64,000 bases of DNA from Pyrobaculum neutrophilum V24Sta (GCF_000019805.1 NC_010525.1:124001-188000), one strand, 5' to 3'; positions 17,034 to 25,958 are shown, counted from the stretch's first letter. Notes: generated from the sequence alone by a model not told the origin. Numbers and translations: made by a program.

Positions 17034-17722
17034 TCATCCCCTCCATCGATATAGAGGGCGGCAGAGCGGTAAAGAGGGTTCAGGGGAGGAGGGGGGAGTA
17101 CATATTCGTGGGGGACCCCCTCGAGCTCGCGCGTAGGTTCAGCAGAGCTGACCTAGTCCACGTGGTTGACCTAGACGGCGCCGAGGCCGGCCGCCCCGTG
17201 AACACAAGCATTGTGGAGAAGGTCGCCCGCGAGTTGGGCGGCCGGTGCCAACTGGGGGGCGGACTCAGATCGGCGGAGGCTGTGGAGTGGGCTCTCTCTC
17301 TCTGTAGATACGCGGTGGTTGGCTCCATGCCGTTTAAAAACCCCTCTCTCTTCGCCTCGGTTGCGGCTAGATACAGAAGCCGTCTCGTGGTTTCGCTGGA
17401 CGTGAGAGGCGGCTTTGTTGTCACAGACGGTTGGACTAAGGCGGCCGCCACGCCGGAGGAGGCAGCCGCGGCGATCAAGCCGCACGGCCCCCTCGCAGCG
17501 TTGGTCATAACCTCCGTCGACGTGGAGGGGACGGGGGCCGGCTTTAGGCTACCGGTGGATCTGGCGAAGCTGAGAGACGTCGCGGCCCGCCTCTACTACG
17601 CAGGCGGCGTGAACAGCTGCGTGGATGTGGAAAAGGCGCTGAAGGCGGGCTTCGACGGCGTTATCGTCGGCTACGCCCTCTACAGGGGAGATCTGAAAAA
17701 CTGCGCCGGCTTTATCCCTTGA
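17030..17722 (+). CDS. hisA: ProFAR isomerase (HisA)
   Basis: 230 aa TIM barrel, an Amadori rearrangement enzyme at step four. D7 in [10 protein letters not shown] and the aspartate in ITSVDVEGTGAG are the expected acid/base pair; phosphate loops are LGGGLRS and YAGGVNS. The Trp biosynthesis counterpart (TrpF) shares the fold, but position beside hisB argues for HisA. The stop overlaps convergent rtcB by 11 nt. Confidence 0.92.
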   Translation: MIIPSIDIEGGRAVKRVQGRRGEYIFVGDPLELARRFSRADLVHVVDLDGAEAGRPVNTSIVEKVARELGGRCQLGGGLRSAEAVEWALSLCRYAVVGSMPFKNPSLFASVAARYRSRLVVSLDVRGGFVVTDGWTKAAATPEEAAAAIKPHGPLAALVITSVDVEGTGAGFRLPVDLAKLRDVAARLYYAGGVNSCVDVEKALKAGFDGVIVGYALYRGDLKNCAGFIP

Positions 17723-19166
17723 CCACGCCGATGGGCCTCTGCCTAACTACCTTCTTCGCGAAGCCCACCTGGTGGGCCGTCTCAACCACTCTGTCCACGT
17801 CCTTGTAGGCCCACGGCGCCTCCTCGCTTATCACCTCGGTCTCCGCGCTCCTCACGATGATGCCGCGCTTCGCCATCTCCTCCTGCACCTTATGCGGCGG
17901 GTACATCCTGATGGCGGCCTCCCTGCTCAAGACGCGGCCTGCGCCGTGGGGCGCAGTGCCGAAGGTGAGCCTCATGGCCTCGGGGGTGCCCACCAGTATC
18001 CAAGACGCAGTGCCCATGCTACCCGGTATTAAGACGGGCTGCCCCACCTGTCTATACTTGGCGGGGATCTCCTGTCTACCCGGCGGGAAGGCCCTCGTGG
18101 CGCCCTTCCGGTGCACCCACACCTTCCTCACCGTCCCCTTGTCGTCTACCACGTGTTCCTCCAGCTTCGCTATGTTGTGCGCTACGTCGTAGACTATCTC
18201 GAGGCCAACCTTCTCGATGGAGCCGAAAACCTTCTTGAAGGCCTCCCTAACCCAGTGCATAATTATGTGGCGGTTTGTCCAAGCGAAGTTGGCCGCAGAC
18301 GCCATAGCCTTTATGTAGTCCTCGGCGACCCTGTCCTTAAGAGGCGCAGCCGCCAGCTCTCTATCCGGCAGATTCAGCCCCCACCTCCTCATGTTTCTCT
18401 CCATCACTAGGAGGTAGTCGGTCGCCACCTGGTGGCCGAAGCCGCGGCTCCCCGTGTGGATCATTACCACCACCTGGCCCTCTCTCTCAATGCCGAAGGT
18501 CTTCGCGATCTTCTCGTCGAATATCTTGTCGACCACCTGTATCTCCAGGAAGTGGTTGCCGGACCCCAGCGTGCCCAACTGGTCCCTCCCCCTGGCCTTA
18601 GCCTTTTCGCTGACCTTGGAGGGGTCCGCCAGCTTCCACGAGCCCCTCTCCTCTATATACTCCATGTCCTCGGCCCAGCCGTACCCCTTCTGCACCGCCC
18701 ACTCCACCCCCTCCGCCAACACCCTCTCGAACTCCCCTGGGGACAGCCTTAGGTGGCCCGTCCCTCCCACGCCCGGCGGCACAAGCCTAAAGATGGTGTC
18801 GACGAGCTCCTTCAGCTTAGGCCTAACCTCCTCCTCGGTCAGGTTTGTCCTAAGGACGCGCACTCCGCAGTTTATGTCGTAGCCTATGCCGCCCGGCGAT
18901 ATCACGCCCTCCTCAGCGTCTATCGCCGCGACGCCGCCGATTGGGAAGCCGTAGCCCTGGTGGCCATCTGGCAGGATTATGCTGTGTTTGTAGATCCCGG
19001 GTAGACACCCCACGTTTATGCCTTGCTCGATGGTGAGGTCGGCCTTCATCTTCTCAAGGAGCGCGCTGTCTGCGTATATTCTGACCGGCACCTTCTGGCA
19101 GGGCTTCACGCCGGGAGGAATCTCCCAGACGTAGTCGCTTACCTTGTTAATGGGGATATTCCTCAT
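17712..19166 (-). CDS. rtcB: RNA 3'-phosphate ligase RtcB (tRNA-splicing ligase)
   Basis: 484 aa, no intein. RtcB joins tRNA exon halves after removal of bulge-helix-bulge introns, which matters here because the window holds an intron-bearing tRNA. The Mn-binding DINCGVRVLRTN (with its catalytic-site cysteine), LGTLGSGNHFLE, HTGSRGFGHQV and the C-terminal APHGAGRVLSR, carrying the histidine that is guanylylated, are all visible. ATG 19166 lies 25 nt from a TATA box (CTTTATAAG on the minus strand). Confidence 0.95.
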   Translation of the reverse strand: MRNIPINKVSDYVWEIPPGVKPCQKVPVRIYADSALLEKMKADLTIEQGINVGCLPGIYKHSIILPDGHQGYGFPIGGVAAIDAEEGVISPGGIGYDINCGVRVLRTNLTEEEVRPKLKELVDTIFRLVPPGVGGTGHLRLSPGEFERVLAEGVEWAVQKGYGWAEDMEYIEERGSWKLADPSKVSEKAKARGRDQLGTLGSGNHFLEIQVVDKIFDEKIAKTFGIEREGQVVVMIHTGSRGFGHQVATDYLLVMERNMRRWGLNLPDRELAAAPLKDRVAEDYIKAMASAANFAWTNRHIIMHWVREAFKKVFGSIEKVGLEIVYDVAHNIAKLEEHVVDDKGTVRKVWVHRKGATRAFPPGRQEIPAKYRQVGQPVLIPGSMGTASWILVGTPEAMRLTFGTAPHGAGRVLSREAAIRMYPPHKVQEEMAKRGIIVRSAETEVISEEAPWAYKDVDRVVETAHQVGFAKKVVRQRPIGVVKG

Positions 19167-19238
19167 AGGCCGGGAGACGCTGTGAACTTATAAAGTTTCT
19201 AGCAGGAGAAAAACTTAAAAGAAGCCGCGGCGTTGAGA

Positions 19239-19310
19239 CAAGCCGGGACTACGCCGGCGAGGGCGGCCGAGAGCCGCGCTGTGAATCCGGCGGGGCATCG
19301 CCCCTCTCAG
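19239..19310 (+). ncRNA. Candidate small structured RNA between rtcB and the pilin-like gene
   Basis: An orphan TATA-like box (AAACTTAAAAG, about 19208-19218) is followed at the usual distance by about 70 GC-rich bases with three short hairpins: GCCGG/CCGGC, GCGGC/GCCGC and GGGGC/GCCCC. The next gene has its own TATA box at about 19309-19319. No C/D boxes or tRNA arms are seen. It could be a guide RNA of another class, an attenuating leader, or an N-terminal extension of the next ORF. Confidence 0.25.
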
Positions 19311-19337
19311 AATTTAAATACAAGAGCTGAGGTAGAC

Positions 19338-19781
19338 GTGAGAGGGACCGCGGTGAGTCTGCAGATTGCCATATTGATGGCCGTGATATTAACTATAGCT
19401 GTGGCGCTCGCTTCGTATCTCTACACGACTCTACAAGCATCTCTGCACTACATGTACATAGCCGTAACATACGCCTACGTCTACCCAAAGGGGAACGGCT
19501 CCGAGGTGAAGATATGTTTCACCACCGGCGGCTCCGGCGTTCTTGAGGTGGTGGGGGTGGAGCTAAACGGCAGATGGGCCGCCGAGGTCAAAACGTATGT
19601 CCACGGCGTTGAGAGGGGGGCGGTTGCGGCGGGAGAGATCGGCTACATAAAGGCGTACTTCCCCGGCCTCTCGGTGCAACCTGGGGAGTTGCCGGTGGGC
19701 AGGTTGGCGACGCGGCAGGGCTTCAGCTTCTTCTTCACGCCTGCCGTGGTGGACCGCGAGGGAGTCTGCCCAGGTGGGTAG
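19338..19781 (+). CDS. Archaeal type IV pilin/archaellin-like protein
   Basis: 147 aa. The N-terminus, VRGTAVSLQIAILMAVILT, is a short charged leader plus one hydrophobic helix (residues 7-30), the layout of archaeal pilin-type subunits processed by a prepilin peptidase, followed by a beta-rich extracellular domain. Two cysteines lie at about residue 57 and near the C-terminus. GTG 19338 is 24 nt from the TATA box AATTTAAATA (19310-19319). The longer ORF from 19233 would add basic, non-signal-like residues. No pilus assembly genes are nearby. Family assignment rests on the N-terminus only. Confidence 0.6.
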   Translation: MRGTAVSLQIAILMAVILTIAVALASYLYTTLQASLHYMYIAVTYAYVYPKGNGSEVKICFTTGGSGVLEVVGVELNGRWAAEVKTYVHGVERGAVAAGEIGYIKAYFPGLSVQPGELPVGRLATRQGFSFFFTPAVVDREGVCPGG

Positions 19782-19820
19782 CCGCGGAAAGCTTATAGCG
19801 GCGTCTGAACTTGGCGTTGT

Positions 19821-21074
19821 ATGTACAAGAGGGTTAGGGTGGTTTTGGAAAACGGGGATGTTTTCGAGGGGGTCTTGATCCCCCCGACCCAGTTCAGCGA
19901 TCCCGACGTGGTTGTCCTCAAGCTGAGAAATGGCTACAACGTGGGGCTTAGGAAGAGCCGTATCAAGGAGATGGTGGATCTGGGCGAGGTCTCCGGCGGG
20001 CAGCCGGCGCCGCCGCAGATCCCGAAGCTGGAGGGGGAGAAGGTGTGGTTGCTGGCCACCGGCGGGACGATACTGTCGCGTGTGGACTACGTGACCGGCG
20101 GGGTCTACCCCACCATGAGCGTGGAGTACCTATTCGAGATCCTGGGCGGGCTGGACGCCCCCGTGGTTGCCGAGCAGGTGGCGGCGAAGTTCAGCGAGGA
20201 TATGACGCCGGCTGTCTGGTCGCAGATAGCGGCTAGGGTGGGGGAGGCCTTCAGGAGGGGGGCGAGGGGAGTGGTGGTGCTCCACGGCACAGACACGATG
20301 CACTACACCGCAGCGGCGCTCGCCTTCGCTTTTAGAAGCGCGCCGGGGCCAATAGCGCTTGTCGGGGCGCAGAGGTCCAGCGACCGGCCGTCCACAGATG
20401 CCGTCCTCAACCTGAAGGCCGCCATCGCCACGGCCGCCAGAGCGCCGTTTGCCGAGTCGGTCGTGGTGATGCATAAGGCAAGCGGAGATGGGGTCATCGC
20501 GGTACACAGGGGGACAAGGGTGAGGAAGATGCACACCTCTAGGCGCGACGCCTTCCAGTCCATCAACGCCCTACCCCTAGCCGAGTACCATGTCGATCAG
20601 AACCTCCTCAAGGTAATCGCGGAGGAGTACAGAGAAAGGGGGGCTCTGGAGTACACAGACAGGTTTGAGGAGGCGGTGGCGTTGGTTAAGTTCTTCCCAG
20701 GCATGCACCCCAGGATGTTGGACGTGCTTCTGGAGATGGGGGTGAAGGGGGTCGTCATAGAGGGCACGGGCTTCGGCCACGTGGGGGAGCAGCTGTTGCC
20801 CTCTGTGAAACGCCTGGTCGACGCCGGCGTGGTGGTGGCCATGGCCAGCCAGACCCTCTACGGCAGGGTTAACCTGTACGTGTATAGGAGGGGCAGAGAG
20901 CTGCTGTCGCTCGGCGTGGTGCCCCTTGAGGACATGCTCCCCGAGGCGGCGTATGCAAAGATGTCGTGGGCCTTGGCCAACTTCAAAAGGGAGGAGGTCC
21001 CGCGGGTTTTGACGACGCCATACGCCTACGAGATGAGCCCCAGGTCGGACCCCACGTCTTTCGGCACACTATGA
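19821..21074 (+). CDS. gatD: Glutamyl-tRNA(Gln) amidotransferase subunit D
   Basis: 417 aa. With GatE it turns Glu-tRNA(Gln) into Gln-tRNA(Gln) in archaea. An N-terminal beta domain (to about residue 70) precedes an asparaginase-type amidase: LLATGGTILSRVDY, VVLHGTDTMHYTA, and the KMHTSRRDAFQS segment. GatE is not in the window. ATG 19821 is about 26 nt from GCTTATAGC. The stop overlaps the HD gene by ATGA. Confidence 0.94.
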   Translation: MYKRVRVVLENGDVFEGVLIPPTQFSDPDVVVLKLRNGYNVGLRKSRIKEMVDLGEVSGGQPAPPQIPKLEGEKVWLLATGGTILSRVDYVTGGVYPTMSVEYLFEILGGLDAPVVAEQVAAKFSEDMTPAVWSQIAARVGEAFRRGARGVVVLHGTDTMHYTAAALAFAFRSAPGPIALVGAQRSSDRPSTDAVLNLKAAIATAARAPFAESVVVMHKASGDGVIAVHRGTRVRKMHTSRRDAFQSINALPLAEYHVDQNLLKVIAEEYRERGALEYTDRFEEAVALVKFFPGMHPRMLDVLLEMGVKGVVIEGTGFGHVGEQLLPSVKRLVDAGVVVAMASQTLYGRVNLYVYRRGRELLSLGVVPLEDMLPEAAYAKMSWALANFKREEVPRVLTTPYAYEMSPRSDPTSFGTL

Positions 21075-21601
21075 CGGACCTGTTGGCGGTGGTGGATACG
21101 CTCTGTAAAACGCCGCGTGTTGGGTGGCTACAGAGGGGCGCGTGGGACGCCGAGAGCGTGTGCGCCCACTCGCTGTTGGTCACCCTTCTGGCGGGGGAGA
21201 TAGCGGCTAGGCTAAACGCAGAGGGGGCCGAAATAAACATGGCCGAGGTTCTGGCGGTCGCGGCTGTTCACGACCTTGCCGAGGCCGTGTTGGGGCATCC
21301 GGGGCGGGAGGTGCGGGACAGGCTACGCTGGGAGGAGCTGGAGGAGGAGATCTTCAAGAGGGAGTTCCCCCACCTGGCCGAGCTGTTCCGGTGGTATAGG
21401 TACGAGACAAACACCGTGGGGAAGATAGTGGCGTTTGCAGACAAGCTCGCCACATTGATAAGGGCTTGCCGGTATAAACAGCTGGGCTACCCAACCGACG
21501 ATCTAGCGAAGGCGCTGTACAAGAAGCTTATGGCTTACGACGGGCTTGCCCACATCCTGGACTACTACGTAGGTAGGTATTGCGGAGGCGTATTGCCCTA
21601 G
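21071..21601 (+). CDS. HD-domain phosphohydrolase (YfbR/HDDC2-like)
   Basis: 176 aa. Metal ligands of the HD fold are seen in CAHSLLVTLLAGEIA, AAVHDLAEAVLG and KIVAFADKLATLIRA. Relatives are 5'-deoxynucleotidases. ATG 21071 overlaps gatD's stop; the longer ORF from 20966 lies inside gatD. Translational coupling with gatD is clear, though a functional link is not obvious. The end overlaps ZPR1 by 4 nt. Confidence 0.85.
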   Translation: MTDLLAVVDTLCKTPRVGWLQRGAWDAESVCAHSLLVTLLAGEIAARLNAEGAEINMAEVLAVAAVHDLAEAVLGHPGREVRDRLRWEELEEEIFKREFPHLAELFRWYRYETNTVGKIVAFADKLATLIRACRYKQLGYPTDDLAKALYKKLMAYDGLAHILDYYVGRYCGGVLP

Positions 21602-22122
21602 ACGTATTCAACGACTACGGTTTCGGGCCTGTAGGGCTGTATGAAGGATTTGCCAAAGGGGTCCTCCACTATCAAGGTGAAGCCGCCCTCCTCCACCTTC
21701 CTGTAGACGGTTTCGATGAACTGGTCCACCCTTGCGGCGTTTTCCGGCTCCAGCGTCTTAAGCCTCTCCGCGTAGTCCACAACCTTGTACATAAAGCCCT
21801 CTACCGTCGTGATTACGGGCTCCCCGTGGGTGCCCGGCTCTAGGGTGAAGCCGAGATCCGGCGAATATACCGTGCCGGTCTTGCTACGGATGAGGAGGGA
21901 CTTGGCCACGTCGAGGCCGTCCCTAGGCTTAAACACGACGCGGGTCGGCCGCCCCACCTCCGCGTAATCTACGTCGAAGTAGCGGTAGCCGCAGCTGGAG
22001 CAGTACCCGCTTTGGATCAACACGTTGCCGAAGAAGGGGGTTTCGTAGAGGAGTTCGACGTATCTAAAGGTCTTCGCCCCGCAGACCGGGCACGTAACCT
22101 CGCCGCTGTAGACAACCGACAC
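21598..22122 (-). CDS. ZPR1-family zinc-finger protein
   Basis: 174 aa with one C4 zinc finger (CPVCGAK and CSSCGYRYFDV) and a single ZPR1 beta-rich domain; eukaryotic ZPR1, which acts with elongation factor 1A, has two such units. LEPGTHGEPVITTVEGF in the middle is typical. ATG 22122 is 23-25 nt from the box at 22141-22149, shared with the divergent small membrane gene. Confidence 0.85.
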   Translation of the reverse strand: MSVVYSGEVTCPVCGAKTFRYVELLYETPFFGNVLIQSGYCSSCGYRYFDVDYAEVGRPTRVVFKPRDGLDVAKSLLIRSKTGTVYSPDLGFTLEPGTHGEPVITTVEGFMYKVVDYAERLKTLEPENAARVDQFIETVYRKVEEGGFTLIVEDPFGKSFIQPYRPETVVVEYV

Positions 22123-22140
22123 GCGACCGACCCGGTAACT

Positions 22141-22149
22141 ATTTAAAAA
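22141..22149. promoter_or_regulatory. Shared TATA box of ZPR1 and small membrane protein genes
   Basis: ATTTAAAAA is centred 23 nt from ATG 22122 (minus) and 23 nt from ATG 22168 (plus). Confidence 0.6.
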
Positions 22150-22167
22150 CGTGACTTAGGGCCCCGC

Positions 22168-22434
22168 ATGGATAGGTTCGACGTCGTGGTGGGACTTGCC
22201 GTGGTGGTGTTCGTATCGCTTGTCTTAAGCGGGCTTTGGAGCCTGTTCGGCCACGCGGCTCCGTTTTGCTCAACGCTGTGGCTCTACGCGATGTTGGGAG
22301 CCCTGGCGGGCGGCTCGTTGTTGTTGAGCAGGTGGTATAGGCAACTTGAGGCGGTGGGCGTAGGCCTCACTATCCTGTACCTCCTCGTGATGTGGGTGAC
22401 ATACGTAAACCCGGGCTACCTGGCCAACTGTTAA
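22168..22434 (+). CDS. Small three-helix membrane protein, function unknown
   Basis: 88 aa with three hydrophobic segments (about residues 6-26, 37-53 and 62-80). Nothing recognisable beyond membrane topology. Cysteines at 34 and at the C-terminal end. A promoter box is correctly placed. The next gene begins 30 nt after the stop with its own A/T box. Confidence 0.6.
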   Translation: MDRFDVVVGLAVVVFVSLVLSGLWSLFGHAAPFCSTLWLYAMLGALAGGSLLLSRWYRQLEAVGVGLTILYLLVMWVTYVNPGYLANC

Positions 22435-22464
22435 AATTTATATAGCTCGGCGTCGGCGGGGGCC

Positions 22465-23028
22465 ATGGTGGATAAGGGCGAGAGGAGGAAGAGGCGCGGA
22501 AAGATCTTCCTAATAGCGCTCCTAGCCCTCATATTTGCAGAAACCGGCTACATACTCGGCACCACGGGCCTAGGCCCGTTGATTTTCGGCAGGGGAGGCC
22601 CCACCCCAACCACGGACTTCTCCGCCGTGTTGTCGGTTAGCCAGGCCTACGTCTTCTACCACGGCAATGTGACTAGGGCGGAGCGCCCTCCGCAGTACGG
22701 CAACGCCTATGTATACATAGTTCCGTATAGGCCGGGTCTTCAGATTCCGCAGGCAGTGGCGCAGCAGATCGCCTTAGACGCCGCGGAGCGGCCGGTCTAC
22801 GTACTGCCGGTGCTTCAGTACAACACGCCGATAGATCCCGTGGATTTCGCCATTGTGCTCCCCACAGACGGCAGAAACCCCGTGGTGTTGCTGACCTACT
22901 CAGCCACAGACTTCGGCAAGATAGAGTCGTGGTTGCTCGGCGTCCAGAACCAGCTGAAGATCACAATCAGCGGCTACGCCAGAGTCTCCCTAGAAAACGG
23001 CCGGCCCAGCGGCGTGAGGCTTTTCTAG
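22465..23028 (+). CDS. Membrane-anchored extracytoplasmic protein, function unknown
   Basis: 187 aa. A very basic N-terminus (VDKGERRKRRGK) is followed by one membrane helix (about residues 13-32) and a soluble domain of about 150 residues with Pro/Thr linker at the start, so the bulk should be outside the cell. I do not recognise the domain. A box AATTTATATAG lies 25-26 nt before ATG 22465. The end overlaps convergent ipk by 4 nt. Confidence 0.65.
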   Translation: MVDKGERRKRRGKIFLIALLALIFAETGYILGTTGLGPLIFGRGGPTPTTDFSAVLSVSQAYVFYHGNVTRAERPPQYGNAYVYIVPYRPGLQIPQAVAQQIALDAAERPVYVLPVLQYNTPIDPVDFAIVLPTDGRNPVVLLTYSATDFGKIESWLLGVQNQLKITISGYARVSLENGRPSGVRLF

Positions 23029-23741
23029 GGCTCCACGGCGGTACAGCTCTCCGGCCTTCCGCCGGACACCACTTCCTCCAGCGCCTTTCTGTCCCTTATG
23101 GAGCAGTAGTAGACGGGGATCCCCAGCGCGGCGATGGCGAGCCCGGCCTCCACCTTCTTCCTAACCCCCCCGGTCACATCCACCCCGGCGGTCCCGTCCA
23201 CGTCTACGGCGCTCTTCAGCACTGGGATCTTCACTGCGCCGGGGGTTCCCGGGGGCGCCGTGTAGATCCCGTCCGCCTCCATTAGGAAAACGACCGCGTT
23301 TGGCTTAAGGGTTTTGGAGAGCGCCGCTGCCATGTCGTCTCCGCTTACTACGACATAGCCAGCGTCTGCTGGAACTATATCGCCGTGGAGGAGGGGGTAC
23401 ATCCCGTTGTCTAGGGCGTGTCTAATCGGGTCAAGCCGCACCACGTCGCCTCCCCAGAAGACGTCGCTGGGCTCAACCGGCATCGCAGGCACGCTGGCCT
23501 CTGCCAGCTCCTCTATGACGTAGGAGGTGAGGCGCTTAAGAGCGGCTTTTGTGTAGGCTATCCCCAGAGGAGTTAAGCCGTAGGCTTTTACGTGTGGATG
23601 CGCGAAGGACCCCGCGCCGTGGATCAAGACGGCGCGTACGCCGCGGAGAGCCGGGGCGATGGACGATATCCTGCCCCTGAGGTAGGTATATGGCTTTGTC
23701 TTATCGGTGATGGCCGAGCCTCCGAATTTTACGATATACAT
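23025..23741 (-). CDS. Isopentenyl phosphate kinase
   Basis: 238 aa, amino-acid-kinase fold. It phosphorylates isopentenyl phosphate to IPP in the archaeal mevalonate pathway. YIVKFGGSAITDK at the N-terminus holds the phosphate-binding lysine; HGAGSFAHPH holds the catalytic histidine (H48), where the usual glycine before it (GSFGH) is alanine. VVSGDDMAAALS and VDVTGGVRKKVEA are the nucleotide-side motifs. It follows the prenyl synthase with a 1-nt overlap, so the two form an isoprenoid operon. Confidence 0.9.
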   Translation of the reverse strand: MYIVKFGGSAITDKTKPYTYLRGRISSIAPALRGVRAVLIHGAGSFAHPHVKAYGLTPLGIAYTKAALKRLTSYVIEELAEASVPAMPVEPSDVFWGGDVVRLDPIRHALDNGMYPLLHGDIVPADAGYVVVSGDDMAAALSKTLKPNAVVFLMEADGIYTAPPGTPGAVKIPVLKSAVDVDGTAGVDVTGGVRKKVEAGLAIAALGIPVYYCSIRDRKALEEVVSGGRPESCTAVEP

Positions 23742-24745
23742 CAGTACTGCCTCTCCAGTATAAAGGCGAGTAGCTCCCTCAGCGCCTCGTTGTTGGGGAT
23801 TTCGGCAAGGTGTTGTTCCGCCTCACGTCTGTATCTCTCCGCAAGGGCGAGCGCCTCCTCTCTCGCCTTCACCGAGTCCATCAACGCGACGGCCTCCTTG
23901 ACTTCCTCCTCGGCGATCTCGGCCTTGGAGAGGATGGAGAGTAGGCGCCTCCTCTCCTGGGGCTGGAGCCTCGTGAGGGCGATAGCGACGACGGCGTTCC
24001 CCCTCTTGTGCTCCTTTATGTCCTTCCCTATCTCTTTGCCGAACTTCTTGGGGTCGCCGTAGATGTCAAGCACGTCGTCTATGATCTGGAACGCCACGCC
24101 GGCCTTCAAGCCGAAGTTCCAAGCCTCCTCGGCGAGCTTCCCGTCGTCGCTTACGGACATAGCCCCCCACTTGGCCGCCGCCGCGATTAAGGCCCCCGTC
24201 TTGAGAGATACCATGTGTATGTAGTCCTCCAGCGTCACCTCTGCCTTCCTCGCCTTTATGAAGTAGGGGTCCTCGCGTCCGGCGTATTCGAAGAGGATGT
24301 CCAGCCTCTCGCCCTCGTCGATCGCCTTTATGACCTTCGCCACCTCCTTCGCGAAGGCCAGAGGCTTTGGGGTGTCCAGCACCGCCTCCTCGATGGCCTC
24401 CCTATACCATATGCCTATTAAAATCGCCGCGTTGTCTCCAAAGGCCTTTCTCACGGTTGGGAGACCCCTCCTCACGTCTCCCCTGTCTATTATGTCGTCA
24501 TATATGAGCGAGTAGTTGTGTATAAGCTCGACGATGGCGGCTGCGGGCACCGCCGGCTCCCAGCGGCCGGAGACGGCCTCGGCCGTCGCCAGGGTCAGAA
24601 GGGGCCTCAGCCTTTTCCCGCCGGTTTTAACCTGGTACAGCACCTCCTCCCTAAAATCCGGCGCTAAATCTATGGAGAGGTAGCGCTCCAGCGCCTTTTC
24701 GACCGCCGCGCCGTATTTCTTGTGTAGCTTGGTTACGACGTCCAT
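23741..24745 (-). CDS. Polyprenyl (geranylgeranyl) diphosphate synthase
   Basis: 334 aa, all-alpha trans-prenyltransferase making C20 (or C25) chains for archaeal ether lipids. The first aspartate-rich motif is [12 protein letters not shown] and the second [20 protein letters not shown] is the IPP-binding site. Chain length cannot be settled by eye. ATG 24745 is 21-23 nt from the box at 24761-24772; the longer ORF to 24814 would run through the promoter and into the divergent gene. First gene of the operon with isopentenyl phosphate kinase. Confidence 0.92.
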   Translation of the reverse strand: MDVVTKLHKKYGAAVEKALERYLSIDLAPDFREEVLYQVKTGGKRLRPLLTLATAEAVSGRWEPAVPAAAIVELIHNYSLIYDDIIDRGDVRRGLPTVRKAFGDNAAILIGIWYREAIEEAVLDTPKPLAFAKEVAKVIKAIDEGERLDILFEYAGREDPYFIKARKAEVTLEDYIHMVSLKTGALIAAAAKWGAMSVSDDGKLAEEAWNFGLKAGVAFQIIDDVLDIYGDPKKFGKEIGKDIKEHKRGNAVVAIALTRLQPQERRRLLSILSKAEIAEEEVKEAVALMDSVKAREEALALAERYRREAEQHLAEIPNNEALRELLAFILERQY

Positions 24746-24760
24746 GGCGTAGAAAACCAA

Positions 24761-24772
24761 TAAATATATATG
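24761..24772. promoter_or_regulatory. Shared TATA box of prenyl synthase and DUF92 genes
   Basis: TAAATATATATG is centred about 21 nt from ATG 24745 (minus) and 21 nt from ATG 24787 (plus). Confidence 0.6.
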
Positions 24773-24786
24773 CAGTAGCGTCGCCG

Positions 24787-25524
24787 ATGGAGCCGCAGAT
24801 AGTGGCTGTTCCATCCATCGTCGTCCTCGCCCTTTTGGCCCTGAGGAAGGGCTTCCTCACCGTCAGGGGCACCGTCTCGGCCATCGCCGTAGGAACAGCC
24901 GTGGCCGTTGCCCACCTCGGCCTCTTCGGCCTAACGGCGGCGTTCTTCCTCACCTCCTCGCTTCTCACAAAGCTACGGGCGGAGTGGAAGCTGGAGAGAG
25001 GCCTCAAGGACGTGTCCGGCCGCTCGCTGAGGCAGGTTTTTGGAGTTGGGGCGCCGATCGCGGCCTTCGCCCTGGCCTACCTGGCCTCGGGAGATGTGAG
25101 GTTGCTCGGCGCCGCCGCGGTGGCGGTGGCGGCGGCTACCGCCGACACGTGGGCGAGCGAAGTGGGGGTGGCGTATGGCGGAACGCCTAGGTACATCCTA
25201 GCCCCGTGGAGGCGGGTGGAGCCCGGCACGTCGGGCGGCGTGACGCCTGTAGGCGTTGCGGCGTCGGCGGCGGGCGCTCTCGCCATGGGGGCACTGGCCC
25301 CTCTCCTGGGGATACAGCAGCCCTTTTGGAAGATAGCCCTATTTGGCTACCTCGGCGAGCTTCTAGACAGCGTCCTAGGGGCGTCGTTGCAGGTGAAGTA
25401 TATATGCGGCGGCAGGATATCGGAGCAGCCGGCGGCTGGATGCAGAAGGAGGGGCTTTCTCACGAACGAGGCGGTTAACCTAGTAAGCGGCTTCGCCGTG
25501 GGGCTGCTCTACCTCATAACTTAA
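24787..25524 (+). CDS. DUF92 integral membrane protein (VTE6-like)
   Basis: 245 aa with about six membrane helices. Family hallmarks are the [16 protein letters not shown] block, [11 protein letters not shown] and [11 protein letters not shown] plant DUF92 member, VTE6, is a phytyl-phosphate kinase; the archaeal function is not known. It is divergent from the prenyl synthase and isopentenyl phosphate kinase and shares their promoter box, which supports a prenyl-phosphate substrate (inference). Confidence 0.82.
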   Translation: MEPQIVAVPSIVVLALLALRKGFLTVRGTVSAIAVGTAVAVAHLGLFGLTAAFFLTSSLLTKLRAEWKLERGLKDVSGRSLRQVFGVGAPIAAFALAYLASGDVRLLGAAAVAVAAATADTWASEVGVAYGGTPRYILAPWRRVEPGTSGGVTPVGVAASAAGALAMGALAPLLGIQQPFWKIALFGYLGELLDSVLGASLQVKYICGGRISEQPAAGCRRRGFLTNEAVNLVSGFAVGLLYLIT

Positions 25525-25547
25525 AAGCGGGTAGCCGTGGGTTAGAC

Positions 25548-25958
25548 ATGAGGGTGTACGTCGAGGAGTTTCAAGTGGCTACGAGGCAGAGGGAGGAGAT
25601 CGTCGTCATCAGCGATAGGGTTGAGGAGGCGGTTAGAAAAAGCGGCGTGAAAAACGGCATAGCGTTGATATATGTGCCACACGCCACCGCTATTGTCACA
25701 GCTAACGAGAACGAGCCCAGGCTTAGGGAAGATATCTTGAACAAGCTGAGGGCCCTCTTCCCCCGCGGCGCTGGGTACCGGCACGACGAGATAGACAACA
25801 ACGCCAACGCCCACCTCGCCAACATATTCCTGGGCTTCCACCTGACGATGCCGGTGGTAGAGGGCGAGCTGAGGCGCGGGACTTGGCAGGAGGTTATGTT
25901 GATAGAGATGGACGGACCGCGTCGGAGAAACGTCGTTGTTGTGGTAATTGGCGAGTAA
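25548..25958 (+). CDS. YjbQ/UPF0047 family protein
   Basis: 136 aa, the usual size. Conserved motifs: ALIYVPHATAIVTANENEP, then HDEIDNNANAHLANIFLG, and the C-terminal GTWQEVMLIEMDGPRRR. Some members show thiamin-phosphate-synthase-like activity in vitro, but the role is unclear; thiL, a thiamin gene, lies 0.8 kb downstream. A box CTTAAAAG near 25522 is 26 nt from ATG 25548. Confidence 0.87.
   Translation: MRVYVEEFQVATRQREEIVVISDRVEEAVRKSGVKNGIALIYVPHATAIVTANENEPRLREDILNKLRALFPRGAGYRHDEIDNNANAHLANIFLGFHLTMPVVEGELRRGTWQEVMLIEMDGPRRRNVVVVVIGE

Noticed and set aside
23025-23741. UMP or glutamate-5 kinase for the amino-acid-kinase gene
   Set aside because: The HGAGSFAH motif with the catalytic histidine and the linkage to a prenyl synthase fit isopentenyl phosphate kinase.
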